DNA of 64,000 bases from G963662605 sp963662605 (GTDB taxonomy: Bacteria > Bacteroidota > Ignavibacteria > Ignavibacteriales > Ignavibacteriaceae): the NCBI GenBank assembly GCA_963662605.1, contig OY759785.1, forward strand, positions 2,046,001 to 2,110,000, read 5' to 3'. The notes under the pieces were generated by a model. It made no database searches, had not been told where the DNA came from, and saw only the letters and a program-made list of their open reading frames with translations. Position 1 is the stretch's first letter; every line of letters begins with the position of its first letter. Made by a program: the position numbers and the translations under genes. Shown in pieces: positions 54,354-63,818 of this stretch.

Positions 54354-56755
54354 TATAAACTCCCTCGCTTCAAATCTTCAGGATATAGTTTTCTTCGAAG
54401 CAATAATTCTTCAAGGTTTATCGGTAGGTTATGGAAACGGATTCCGGTTGCGTTGCGTACAGCATTTGCTACTGCTGCAGCACCGAGTTCCAGAGTAGGT
54501 TCGCCGAGTGATTTTGCACCCCACGGGCCGTAGATTTCCTTACCCTCAATAAAGATCGGCGTAATTTCTTTAATTTCTTTGCTGGTCGGAATGAGGTACT
54601 GATCGAAATTCAACTCACGGATTTTTCCCTGATGCGTTGAAATTTCTTCCCATAATCCGTATCCGATTCCCTGAGTGACACCGCCGTAGATCTGGCCGAT
54701 TGCACCAAGTTTGTTGATAATGGTTCCGGCATCATGCACGGCAACAACACGGTCAACAGAAACAACTCCTGTTGCAATATCAACTGTTACTTCGGCAACC
54801 TGACATCCGTATACATAGGTGAAGTATGCAGGGCCTTGACCAAGTTCTTCATCCCAATGTACTTTGGGTCCCTTATACCAGCCGACAGTTGCAAGAGATA
54901 CGGCTTTAGAGGTACATAATGCGCAGACATCCTTAAATGGCATGCTGTGTTTGCCGTCCTCAGTTTTAACTACATGATGGGCAAAACTGAACTTTGTCGT
55001 TTCGGGCAGCTGCCAGTGTTCGCATAATACTTTTTCCATACGTTGGCGGATAATATCAGCGCCGTCTTTAACTGCACCACCGCCCATTAGGGTAGAGCGT
55101 GAAGCTACCGTAGGACCGCTATCAGGTACAACACTGGTATCATGATCGAGGTAATAGATATCTGAAATATCTACACCAAGAACTTCGGCTGCTACAATTG
55201 AAAAAGTCGCGTGCAAGCCTTGTCCGTTTTCTGCTAATCCGGAAATAAGATAGATTGAACCATCCACCTGAACCGAGATATACGCTGCGGCAGCGTCAAC
55301 ACCTTCAGCGCCAAGTGCGCATCCGCGGAAACTGCAAGCTAAACCGATACCTTTGCGTTTTGATTTTTCCGGATCAATCAACTCATCTTTATCGAAGATA
55401 TACGATTTGCTTTCACTCGCGTTAAAACTACCTAACAGTTTTGCGGCTTCAGCATTAATTTTTTCGTTCTCTTTCCATTTGGATTCGAATTTCGCTTCTT
55501 TCTCAGCTGCATCAATAACAGACATGAGATTAATATCATGGTTCTCAAGTTTCTGACCGCTTGCTGTTATTGATCCGCTCTTGAAGCCATTTTTTCTACG
55601 GATTTCAACAGGAGACATGCCGAGCTTTGCTGCAATCTCATCCATGATGGATTCCTGAGCAAAAATCGGCTGGGGAGAACCGAATCCGCGCATCGCACCG
55701 GTGTATGGATTATTTGTATAAACCGCACGCACATCCGTCCAGGCATGTTCAACTACATAAGGACCGGTAGCCTGAACTACAGTGCGCCATGTAACAAAGG
55801 GACTCATGGAAGAATAGCATCCGCCATCTGCAATGATATTGATTTTCATCGCCTTGAGTGTGCCATCTTTCATGTATCCGACTTTATAATGCATGTAGTA
55901 CGGATGGCGTTTGTAGCTTTCGAGGATTGAGTCTTCTCTGTTGAAGCGAATCTTGACCGGCTTGCCTGTTTTTACCGCTGCGACAGCTGCCCGGGCAGAA
56001 ATGATATTCATAGTATCATCTTTACCGCCGAATGATCCGCCGAGTTCAGATTGAATGACGCGGACTTTCGTAAGCGGCAAACCTAAAACTGTGGCAACCA
56101 CTTTACGGGTAGTATGTGGGTTCTGAATAGAACCGATAATCTTTACACCACGTTCTTTTCCCATTGGTATGGCAATAACCGCTTCTGTTTCAAGATACCC
56201 GTGCTCAATGATTTGTGTGGTGTATGTCTGATCCAGCACGAAATCACTTTCGGCTAAACCTTTTTCAACATCACCTTTGCGCAAAGGATAATAATTGATT
56301 TCATTATTCTTGTACGCCGGATGAATGAGAGGAGCATCGGCATCAAGTGCTTTTAACGGATCGGTCAAAGCCGGAAGTGGGGTATATGATACCTTAACTT
56401 CACTTCTGAGTTTAATAAGTTCTTCTTCGTGAGGACCGACAAGCATGGCAACGACGTCACCGGGCGTAAGGATTTTTTCAAAACTGAAGATAGGCTGATC
56501 CTGTTTAATAGGACCTACTTTCTTCGCCGCCGGACAATCGTTTGCATCACATACTGTCGTAACGTTCTTGTTATTCAATAATTCCGGACTGTACTCGATC
56601 TTATCAATAGTTGCATGCGTAACCGGTACACGAACCATAACTCCGTATAGCATTCCCGGGAACGAGTAATCATCTGCATACAGTGCGGCTCCCGTAACCT
56701 TATCATAGGCATCCTGCCGGGCAACGCGTTGGCCAACAACACTAAAATCTTTCAT
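54353..56755 (-). CDS. Molybdenum hydroxylase large subunit (xanthine dehydrogenase family)
   Basis: 800 residues forming the molybdopterin-binding subunit. Motifs include GGSFGGKDD (cofactor contact), MRGFGSPQPIFAQES, ENGQGLHATFSIVAAE, and the catalytic glutamate in GAKSLGEPTLELG. The substrate is probably a purine or other N-heterocycle, because an SsnA-like amidohydrolase gene lies immediately upstream. It needs molybdopterin made by moaADE (36-37.7 kb). Whether it uses selenium cannot be read from the sequence. Confidence 0.93.
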   Translation of the reverse strand: MKDFSVVGQRVARQDAYDKVTGAALYADDYSFPGMLYGVMVRVPVTHATIDKIEYSPELLNNKNVTTVCDANDCPAAKKVGPIKQDQPIFSFEKILTPGDVVAMLVGPHEEELIKLRSEVKVSYTPLPALTDPLKALDADAPLIHPAYKNNEINYYPLRKGDVEKGLAESDFVLDQTYTTQIIEHGYLETEAVIAIPMGKERGVKIIGSIQNPHTTRKVVATVLGLPLTKVRVIQSELGGSFGGKDDTMNIISARAAVAAVKTGKPVKIRFNREDSILESYKRHPYYMHYKVGYMKDGTLKAMKINIIADGGCYSSMSPFVTWRTVVQATGPYVVEHAWTDVRAVYTNNPYTGAMRGFGSPQPIFAQESIMDEIAAKLGMSPVEIRRKNGFKSGSITASGQKLENHDINLMSVIDAAEKEAKFESKWKENEKINAEAAKLLGSFNASESKSYIFDKDELIDPEKSKRKGIGLACSFRGCALGAEGVDAAAAYISVQVDGSIYLISGLAENGQGLHATFSIVAAEVLGVDISDIYYLDHDTSVVPDSGPTVASRSTLMGGGAVKDGADIIRQRMEKVLCEHWQLPETTKFSFAHHVVKTEDGKHSMPFKDVCALCTSKAVSLATVGWYKGPKVHWDEELGQGPAYFTYVYGCQVAEVTVDIATGVVSVDRVVAVHDAGTIINKLGAIGQIYGGVTQGIGYGLWEEISTHQGKIRELNFDQYLIPTSKEIKEITPIFIEGKEIYGPWGAKSLGEPTLELGAAAVANAVRNATGIRFHNLPINLEELLLRRKLYPEDLKRGSL

Positions 56756-56811
56756 AGATTCTCTTTAAATGTGGAAATAATAAATTACACTATGTTAAAA
56801 AACTTCGAAAA

Positions 56812-56900
56812 TGAACTCTCCCCGGCCAGCAAAATTATTCAAAAATCAAGTTCTTCGGGCTTACCCCTCTCTTGGCAAGAGAGGGGTAGGGGTGAGTTCA
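56812..56900. repeat. Hairpin repeat, TGAACTC family, copy 2
   Basis: Terminal repeats TGAACTCTCCCC and GGGGTGAGTTCA (one mismatch) and a perfect internal hairpin (TACCCCTCTC-TTGGCAA-GAGAGGGGTA). Read against the reverse complement of copy 1, the ends, the CCAGnCAAA stretch and the hairpin all line up. It lies between the amidohydrolase and the large-subunit gene, inside the operon, where the hairpin may attenuate transcription. Confidence 0.75.
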
Positions 56901-56909
56901 CTTATATTA

Positions 56910-58253
56910 TTATGCCTTTACAAACTTTTCTAAGAGCCGCTGTCCCTGATTGTAGATGTTTCTCTGGACGGGGGCTTCGTTAATTCCCTGCAGAACATAA
57001 TTCTTCATAAGGAAGTTACCATTCTGCACCACGCTGCGTACCGGATATTCCAGCATGCCATAAATGAAATGGCCCCAGAAATTCTCTGCGGTCAGTGGTG
57101 TCGGAACGACATAATCCCAAACGATAAAGTCTGCACGGCTGTTAACCTGCAAGAGCGGGAAATCAGGGAAATATTTCTGAGCAAATTCAACTTGGTTGAA
57201 ATACATATTAATGAACATACCGAACGCGTCGCCAAAAGAGAGTTTTTGATAACGCGAAATAAGGAATATCTGTTTTAATGAACGCGCGAGATTTGCGTGC
57301 ATACCATCTGTACCTGCCAGCATACCATTGCCGAGACGAATTTTATCGAAATTAGGTAGCCCGACTGCATTATTCAAATTGGAATCAAGGTTGAAAACCA
57401 TCTGAGTATTATGCTTTTGTATCTCTGCGACTTCTTCGGGTGTCAAGTGAATACCATGCGCTACGATACTTTTTTCATTCAACAGAGAAAACTTTTTCAA
57501 TCTTGCGAGAGGATAATCACCATAAAGCAACTTGCTGTTTTCCCGGTCGGAAATATCTTCACATAAGTGAATATGAATTCCGGTGTTCAATTCCTGAAGC
57601 AGGCGGGTAACTCTTGAAAGCGTCGTATCACTCAATGTGAATGAAGCATGCAAGCCGAACATACCTTTGAAGTTATCGTTTGTATATTTTTTTATGAAGT
57701 TGACGTTTTCATCTAAACCTGCATCAGTCTTAACCTGACCGTTACGATCGGTTGACTCGAAACATAATACGCCGCGAAGTTTGAACGTATCCAGAGTATC
57801 GCGGATTGTTCTTAAACTTTCATCTGCAAAGGTCGGGGATGAATGATGGTCAAATATATACGTAACACCGGCGCGGATAGATTCAATGGCATCCATCTGT
57901 GTGGAAGCTTCGGTCATATCCAAATCAAGTTGTTCATCAAGTATCCACCAGAGGTATTTCAGGATATTCTCAAAATTTGAGGAGTCGCCTTTAGTTGGGA
58001 GTCCCTTAGCCAAACGGGAGTAAATATGGTCGTGGAAGTTTACCAACGGTATAGTAACAACTCTGCCGCCTGCATTGTAAACCTCATGCTCGTTACTCAA
58101 TTTACCCGGTTCGGTTAAAATGTCCGGATGAAATTCTTTCGGTGTGATTGAAGCTATTTTACCGTCAACCACAAGCATGTCGCCGAAAACGGGAGTAATA
58201 CTCCGGTTTTCAATATGACAGATAAAAGCGTTCGTAATTTCAAGTTTTTTCAT
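56910..58253 (-). CDS. SsnA-like amidohydrolase
   Basis: A 447-residue metal-dependent amidohydrolase of the chlorohydrolase/guanine deaminase branch. Metal ligands are in NFHDHIYSRL, GIHIHLCEDI, SIVAHGIHLTPEE and AGTDGMHANL (the aspartate). It resembles the putative aminohydrolase SsnA, which often accompanies molybdenum hydroxylases in purine or heterocycle breakdown. It is upstream of the hydroxylase genes and downstream of the PLP enzyme. Confidence 0.82.
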   Translation of the reverse strand: MKKLEITNAFICHIENRSITPVFGDMLVVDGKIASITPKEFHPDILTEPGKLSNEHEVYNAGGRVVTIPLVNFHDHIYSRLAKGLPTKGDSSNFENILKYLWWILDEQLDLDMTEASTQMDAIESIRAGVTYIFDHHSSPTFADESLRTIRDTLDTFKLRGVLCFESTDRNGQVKTDAGLDENVNFIKKYTNDNFKGMFGLHASFTLSDTTLSRVTRLLQELNTGIHIHLCEDISDRENSKLLYGDYPLARLKKFSLLNEKSIVAHGIHLTPEEVAEIQKHNTQMVFNLDSNLNNAVGLPNFDKIRLGNGMLAGTDGMHANLARSLKQIFLISRYQKLSFGDAFGMFINMYFNQVEFAQKYFPDFPLLQVNSRADFIVWDYVVPTPLTAENFWGHFIYGMLEYPVRSVVQNGNFLMKNYVLQGINEAPVQRNIYNQGQRLLEKFVKA

Positions 58254-58350
58254 AAAAGCCTAACTTTGATAAAGGTTAATATTCAAGAAAAAGGTTGTTA
58301 CGGATAAATCTGTCTTTGATTTCTTCCATAACAACCTTTCAATCACCGTA

Positions 58351-59817
58351 TTATATTTTAACACCTGTCATTGCGTTGAATTCTTCAATCTGCTTATCCC
58401 ATTTAGCAGCAGAAGTCAAACGTTCTTTCCAATATCCTTCATCGTACCACTGAGCATTTAACTCGTCAACATCTTTACCTTGCTGTTCAACCCATGTGAA
58501 ATACTTCAGGTTGTGAACGGCTTTGCGGTCGTAATAATTCAATTCCTTGAAATTATCTGTTCCCTGATTCAACATATATGCTGTCCAGTCAACTTCAGCC
58601 TGGTGAGTTGAGTATGCACCGAATTCTTCAGTCATTTCAGCGAGGCGTGAGCGGTACATTTCAACTGAATCCGTGAAGATCGTAAATACAACATCTTTTT
58701 CAGTCAGTTCGAAGTATTTCGCATACTTTACGGCACTCAAAGCATTGCTGATACTTGAAATTCCAAGGTGGGGGAGTTTCTTTAATGTTTCTGCACTGAC
58801 ACCTTTTTTAGCGAGGAATTCCTGTCCTGCAGGCTCATTCAGAACGCGTAACAAATGTAAAGGATGTGCATCATTAATAGCAACCGCAGCATCAGTATTC
58901 TTTACATTGTGGATCCACGGAATATGTTTATCGCCGATACCTTCAATGCGGTGAGCGCCATAACCGTTGTTCAGAATGGTCGGGCATTGCAGAGCTTCTG
59001 AAGCAAGGATTCTTGCATGAGGGAATTGCTCTTTCAGGTAATCACCTGCGCCGATAGTTCCGGCTGAACCGGTTGCACTTACATAACCATGAAGATTTAA
59101 ACTGCCGTCATTCAACTGATTGAACAGTTCATGAATGGTATGGCCGGTTACTTCATAGTGCCAAGCCGGATTGCCGAATTGTGCAAACTGGTTGAAAATG
59201 TAATACTGATCGCTTTCAGCTTCAAGTTCGTGGCACTTGTCGTAGATTTCCTTTACATTGCTTTCGCATCCGTATGTAGCGAAAATTTCAGCGCCCATGT
59301 TGCGGAGCCAGTCAAAACGTTCCTTGCTCATATCTTCAGGAAGAATCGCAACACCGTGTACGCCAAGCAGTGCAGAATCAAAAACACCGCCGCGGCAGTA
59401 GTTACCTGTTGAAGGCCAAACAGCTTTGTGGTAATCGGGATTAAATCTACCTGTAACGAGGTAAGGAATAAGGCAGCCGAATGACGCGCCTACTTTATGA
59501 GCCCCAGTAGGGAAGAATTTTCCAACCAATCCGATAACTCTTGCCTTAACACCTGTCAGTTCTGAAGGGAGTTCAACGTAATTAATTCCACCGATTTTTC
59601 CGGTGTTAACGTCGTTTCTCCAGTTAATACGAAATAAATTTAATGGATGAGTTTCATTTACGTCAATTTTAGCAAGCTTATCTTGTATGTTTTGCGGAAT
59701 TGAAGAAGGATCTCTTAACTGTTTGAAAGTCGGAAGAAGAATTCCTTTTTCCTGGCAGCGCTTAACAGCATTTGCGAGATATTCCTGATTTTCAATTTGC
59801 CAATTCCATTTATCCAT
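58351..59817 (-). CDS. PLP-dependent fold-type II enzyme
   Basis: A 488-residue tryptophan-synthase-beta/cysteine-synthase superfamily protein. The PLP lysine is in FPTGAHKVGASFG, the substrate or phosphate region in WPSTGNYCRGGVFDS, and a glycine loop in GYVSATGSAGTIGAGDYL. Its exact reaction (ammonia lyase, for example diaminopropionate-type, or beta-replacement) is unknown. It is the first gene in the minus-strand run leading to the SsnA-like and hydroxylase genes, which suggests amino-acid or purine nitrogen release. Confidence 0.82.
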   Translation of the reverse strand: MDKWNWQIENQEYLANAVKRCQEKGILLPTFKQLRDPSSIPQNIQDKLAKIDVNETHPLNLFRINWRNDVNTGKIGGINYVELPSELTGVKARVIGLVGKFFPTGAHKVGASFGCLIPYLVTGRFNPDYHKAVWPSTGNYCRGGVFDSALLGVHGVAILPEDMSKERFDWLRNMGAEIFATYGCESNVKEIYDKCHELEAESDQYYIFNQFAQFGNPAWHYEVTGHTIHELFNQLNDGSLNLHGYVSATGSAGTIGAGDYLKEQFPHARILASEALQCPTILNNGYGAHRIEGIGDKHIPWIHNVKNTDAAVAINDAHPLHLLRVLNEPAGQEFLAKKGVSAETLKKLPHLGISSISNALSAVKYAKYFELTEKDVVFTIFTDSVEMYRSRLAEMTEEFGAYSTHQAEVDWTAYMLNQGTDNFKELNYYDRKAVHNLKYFTWVEQQGKDVDELNAQWYDEGYWKERLTSAAKWDKQIEEFNAMTGVKI

Positions 59818-59970
59818 GATACACCTATTTTTCGTCTCGAAATAATTATAAAATATTTGGCGCTAAATTACGCATAATTTTTAAATTATTGATTCTTTTT
59901 AGAATATTATCTTTATTACTTTTAAAGTTTTTTAGATTCTGACTGATTTTTACTCATAATCGGCATTTTT

Positions 59971-60720
59971 ATGCAACCGGATACTAACTCACTTACCGCA
60001 CCACTGGAAATTACCATCATTACCGATAGGATTCTTACGGCATTCACGGAGCACAAATTCAGGACGATATTGCTTTACGTTCTATTTCTGTTCTATTTCA
60101 GCCTGCCCGGCCTGCAGATACCACTTTTTGAATATCAGACGAAGCGAATCTCCTCGGTGATGGAACAGAGAGCTATTGAGCATTTTATGATTTTTTATCC
60201 GGCGCAATCCAGAGTATCTCTTGATGATGTTTCTCCGGTGCTTTATAAATCCATTTTGTGTATGGAAGATGACGGATTTTTTACGCACCACGGAGTTAGC
60301 TGGCCTGAATTGCAAAAATCCATGCAGCTTAACGCGAAGAAAAAGAAAGCCGCCAGAGGGGGCAGCACTGTTACTATGCAGCTTGCAAAAAATCTTTTCT
60401 TCACCACAAATAAAAGTGTAATCCGAAAAGCTAAGGAATTAATTGTAACATTCCGTATGGAAAAAGAGATTTCGAAGAGTGCGATTCTCCGCAATTATGT
60501 AAACGTAATTGAATGGGGTGACGGCATTTTCGGAATAGGGGAAGCTTCAAATACATTTTTCAAAAAAGAACCGTCAAAACTCGGATTGTCAGAAGCCTCA
60601 CGGTTAGCGGCTGTAATACCATCACCTCTGGTGCATGACCCAACGCTCAATTCCCGTTATGTTTCGAGGCGCTCGTCAATTATCCGCTCACGGTATAATA
60701 ATATTTCTTTACCGCTATGA
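59971..60720 (+). CDS. mtgA: Monofunctional peptidoglycan transglycosylase
   Basis: A 249-residue GT51 enzyme with a single N-terminal TM anchor (residues ~29-47). Catalytic-site motifs are EDDGFFTHHGVSW (general base Glu), RGGSTVTMQLAKNLFF and NVIEWGDGIFGIGEAS. It polymerises lipid II into glycan strands in the periplasm. There is no transpeptidase domain. The stop overlaps the AlbA_2 gene start (ATGA). Confidence 0.93.
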   Translation: MQPDTNSLTAPLEITIITDRILTAFTEHKFRTILLYVLFLFYFSLPGLQIPLFEYQTKRISSVMEQRAIEHFMIFYPAQSRVSLDDVSPVLYKSILCMEDDGFFTHHGVSWPELQKSMQLNAKKKKAARGGSTVTMQLAKNLFFTTNKSVIRKAKELIVTFRMEKEISKSAILRNYVNVIEWGDGIFGIGEASNTFFKKEPSKLGLSEASRLAAVIPSPLVHDPTLNSRYVSRRSSIIRSRYNNISLPL

Positions 60721-61373
60721 AATTGCGCCGACGCGAATTATTAGAACTTATAGAAAGTGGAGAAAATCTACAGACCGAGTTCAAACTGCGGTTTTCATCC
60801 TCCGAGAAAATCGCCAAGGAAATAATGGCATTCGCAAATACTTCCGGAGGCGTGATTATTTTCGGAGTTGACGATAATAGGCAGGTTATCGGAGTCCAGA
60901 GCGAAAAAGAGGAAGCTGAATTATTTCGTATTGCAGCTGATGATTTTTGCGAGCCACCCGTCCCATATGAGATTGATTATTATGTCATAGATGGTAAGGA
61001 ATTAGTCATTGCCTCAATTCCTGAGTCCAACCAAAAACCACACAGGCTGCAAGACTATCATGAATTCGATATTAACACGGCAAGTGTCTACGTTCGCGTG
61101 AATGATAAAAGCATTCAGGCCAGTAAAGAGATGATAAGGATTCTACGTGCAGAACGCCGCAAGAACGAACTGCACAAATATTCCATCGGCAATATTGAAA
61201 AGGCTGTATTCTCCTATCTGGAAACCAACGAAACAATAACCATGAAACAACTCAGCGAATTGACCAATATTTCCGGTAGGAGAGCATCAAGAACGTTGGT
61301 TACCATGGTTAGAGCGGGAGTTTTGTTGATTCACACGAAAGAGAGCGGGGAGGACTTTTTTACTTTGAAATGA
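60717..61373 (+). CDS. AlbA_2 (Schlafen-like) domain protein with winged helix
   Basis: 218 residues. Residues ~5-125 form an AlbA_2/Schlafen-type putative ATP- or RNA-binding domain (ENLQTEFKLRF, EIMAFANTSGGVIIFGVDDN). A C-terminal winged-helix part (EKAVFSYLETNETITMKQLSELTNISGRRASR region) could bind DNA. Such proteins are usually regulators. Translationally coupled to mtgA, so it may control cell-wall genes. Confidence 0.8.
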   Translation: MKLRRRELLELIESGENLQTEFKLRFSSSEKIAKEIMAFANTSGGVIIFGVDDNRQVIGVQSEKEEAELFRIAADDFCEPPVPYEIDYYVIDGKELVIASIPESNQKPHRLQDYHEFDINTASVYVRVNDKSIQASKEMIRILRAERRKNELHKYSIGNIEKAVFSYLETNETITMKQLSELTNISGRRASRTLVTMVRAGVLLIHTKESGEDFFTLK

Positions 61374-61375
61374 GT

Positions 61376-61786
61376 TTATCTTTTAAGTACAAGGATAAGT
61401 TCTGTACCCTTATCGGTTATATTATACTTCAACTCATCGGCATAAATTCTCATCAAATACAATCCGCGTCCGGAATCTTTCAGTAGGTTTTCCGGTTCAG
61501 TGGGATCCGGCACGTTTTCGGGGATAAAGCCTGTGCCCTGATCTTTTATGTGGTACGTCAAAGTTGTATCGGCAATAAACGCATCTATGATGACATTTTT
61601 ATCGGGGGATTTTTTATTGCCGTGAATTATGGCGTTTGTAGTTCCTTCGGTAATAGCCAGAAGAAGGCCGGGCATTCTGGCAGAATCTATACCAGCCTCG
61701 CTTGCGGTAAAGTTTATAAACTCCTCAACTGTAATCAGATTTGAGGGGTCACTGGAGATTTCGAGGTTGTATTCTTTTGTATCCAA
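61376..61786 (-). CDS. RsbW-like anti-sigma serine kinase/HATPase
   Basis: A 136-residue HATPase_c_2 protein. It has the N-box EGTTNAIIHGNK, the G1 box IKDQGTGFIPE and the G2-like DSGRGLYLMRIYADEL. Relatives bind sigma factors or phosphorylate anti-anti-sigma proteins in partner-switching. No partner STAS protein is seen in the window. Confidence 0.85.
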   Translation of the reverse strand: MDTKEYNLEISSDPSNLITVEEFINFTASEAGIDSARMPGLLLAITEGTTNAIIHGNKKSPDKNVIIDAFIADTTLTYHIKDQGTGFIPENVPDPTEPENLLKDSGRGLYLMRIYADELKYNITDKGTELILVLKR

Positions 61787-61835
61787 TTTTTAAAATTATT
61801 TTTACTCAAAATAGTGAAATTTATTCACAACGCAA

Positions 61836-63740
61836 CTAAATTTTCATAGATACGGATAATTGAAAATTTGACCGGTGATCGTCAATCCCGGTTCCATGAG
61901 ACACAAATTCATAATTCCCACTAAAGTGCACGCTCACTGAACTGCCGAGCAAGTATCTGATTTCAGCAGTCGGTCCGGTACTAATGAATCGTGTCCGGGA
62001 CATTTCCTTCTTCGAATTAGCATATGAATAGTTCTTTACGGTGTAATAATAGTACCGGAAACCGGTCGAGAATTCAGCTCCATAGAGCCGGGTAACCAGG
62101 GAAGGTTGAAATAACAGCTCATCACTGTTACGTGTTGGTTTTAAAGAAAAATCCGACCAGTACAGGTCTCCCTGTTCGGAGAGCTTGACAACTCCCTGAA
62201 ACCTGCCTGCCAATGTCCGCGAAAACTGATATTCCGAAGAATCGGTAAAAACAAATTGCCGGAATGAATAGCTTTTATAATTGGGGTTAATATCCTCAAA
62301 ATCGAAGGTTGTATAATTTGAGGTAATCTCAAAAATATTTGTCGTGGTCAACAAAGCGCCTGTATAATTTCCGCCGCTTCGGAATCTGAGAATCCGGTTC
62401 TTGTTGTTGTTGGAACTCTTTTCCGAGAAGATATACACGACATGGTTAAGATCGCCTTCTGCCTGGACAAACAAGGTGAAGAACCGGGAAATATTGCGTT
62501 CATACTCAATACGGGCGATAGATAATAATTCATCTCTATCGTCGTAATTATCCTCACTTTGTGTATCATATGTAAGTTTATTATGGGATAGGTTAAAGGT
62601 CAATTTGTCCTTTTCGGATAATTGCCAGCGTGAAGAAATAACAAGTGAAATTCTATCCGAAGTGTTGTTTTTCATCAACTCCGTTGCCTGCAATTTCGTA
62701 TAGTCAATTTCCGGAATCTTGTCCTTGGTTGGAATCTGATGCTTCTCATCCCGCTGTGCATAGTATAATTTAAAATTGCTTTCCTGAATCGCTGTAACAA
62801 ACCGCAGGTTGCTTTCCACCTCAAATTTTAATTCCTGAATCTTATCGGGGAATATGTTCTTCTTATAGCTGTTCTCAGCTATGTATAAATAATTCCTGTC
62901 AATCTGGCGTGTGTAAAAATTTCCGGCGAGCGTGGCATAGAGATAATTGAGAAATCTAATGTCTGAAATTTTATCGCCGAAACTAAGAACTCTCTCAACT
63001 CTCTTCTGTACATTATTTGTTACATTATGGGCGGTGTGGGTGATTGAGTCAATCGGCACATAAAAATCATTTCTCTGTTCCTCATATTGCAGTGTGAAAT
63101 CATTCGCCAACGTGTTTTCGAATTGATTGTTAAAATTAAACTGAATTTTGCGGACGTAATTTTTACGAGGGTTGACCTGTTCCTGCCTGAGTTTCCAGAT
63201 AGTATTAAGATTTGATTCGAGCAGTGATAGGTTTTTTAACAATCCTTCACTTTCTATGATAAAACCGTCGTCCGATTCACCGACTTGCTTATTCCTTGCG
63301 TATCCACCGGAGAGAGCAGCATAATTTTCCGAGCCTAAGGAGTAGCGTCCGAATGTTTCGATGTATTGTTGTGAGGAAGAATTGATAGTGGACTGCCGGG
63401 AGTCTTCGTATATACTGCTGTTCAGCAAAACACCTGCCGCAAGCTTATTGGTCAGACCCCAGCCGGATTTGAAGGTCGTTAAATGGCTTTCCTTAGTGCT
63501 GATATCATTTGAGCGGATGATCGTTGAATTATAGTCTTCCTTTGCCGTGAAAAAGAAAGCAGGGGAGAAGTAACCGTAAGAACCCAGCCCGTTGAATGAA
63601 AAAGTATTCTGCTGCTTGATGACTCCGGTTTTAAAAATATTTGGCAGAGTGTTCGAACTGCTGAAAAGCATACTATCCTGTTGCGCATGGACATAAGTCA
63701 CCGCAAGGAGGAAAAACAAAACAAGTAACGTATGCTTCAA
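61836..63740 (-). CDS. Large outer-membrane beta-barrel-like protein of unknown function
   Basis: 634 residues with a signal peptide (MKHTLLVLFFLLAVTYVHA) and alternating aromatic beta-strands throughout, ending in a FQLSVSMKI tail. There is no TonB box or plug motif, no OmpA domain and no enzyme motif, so a strand-rich envelope or fibre-type barrel is inferred. It lies downstream of an MBL-fold nuclease gene on the same strand. Confidence 0.75.
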   Translation of the reverse strand: MKHTLLVLFFLLAVTYVHAQQDSMLFSSSNTLPNIFKTGVIKQQNTFSFNGLGSYGYFSPAFFFTAKEDYNSTIIRSNDISTKESHLTTFKSGWGLTNKLAAGVLLNSSIYEDSRQSTINSSSQQYIETFGRYSLGSENYAALSGGYARNKQVGESDDGFIIESEGLLKNLSLLESNLNTIWKLRQEQVNPRKNYVRKIQFNFNNQFENTLANDFTLQYEEQRNDFYVPIDSITHTAHNVTNNVQKRVERVLSFGDKISDIRFLNYLYATLAGNFYTRQIDRNYLYIAENSYKKNIFPDKIQELKFEVESNLRFVTAIQESNFKLYYAQRDEKHQIPTKDKIPEIDYTKLQATELMKNNTSDRISLVISSRWQLSEKDKLTFNLSHNKLTYDTQSEDNYDDRDELLSIARIEYERNISRFFTLFVQAEGDLNHVVYIFSEKSSNNNKNRILRFRSGGNYTGALLTTTNIFEITSNYTTFDFEDINPNYKSYSFRQFVFTDSSEYQFSRTLAGRFQGVVKLSEQGDLYWSDFSLKPTRNSDELLFQPSLVTRLYGAEFSTGFRYYYYTVKNYSYANSKKEMSRTRFISTGPTAEIRYLLGSSVSVHFSGNYEFVSHGTGIDDHRSNFQLSVSMKI

Positions 63741-63818
63741 ATTAATAATTCCTCGATGGAAAATACCGGATGTTCAGTGTAAGCTTCTTAAACAACGTAA
63801 AAAATTTTTTGAGATGAT

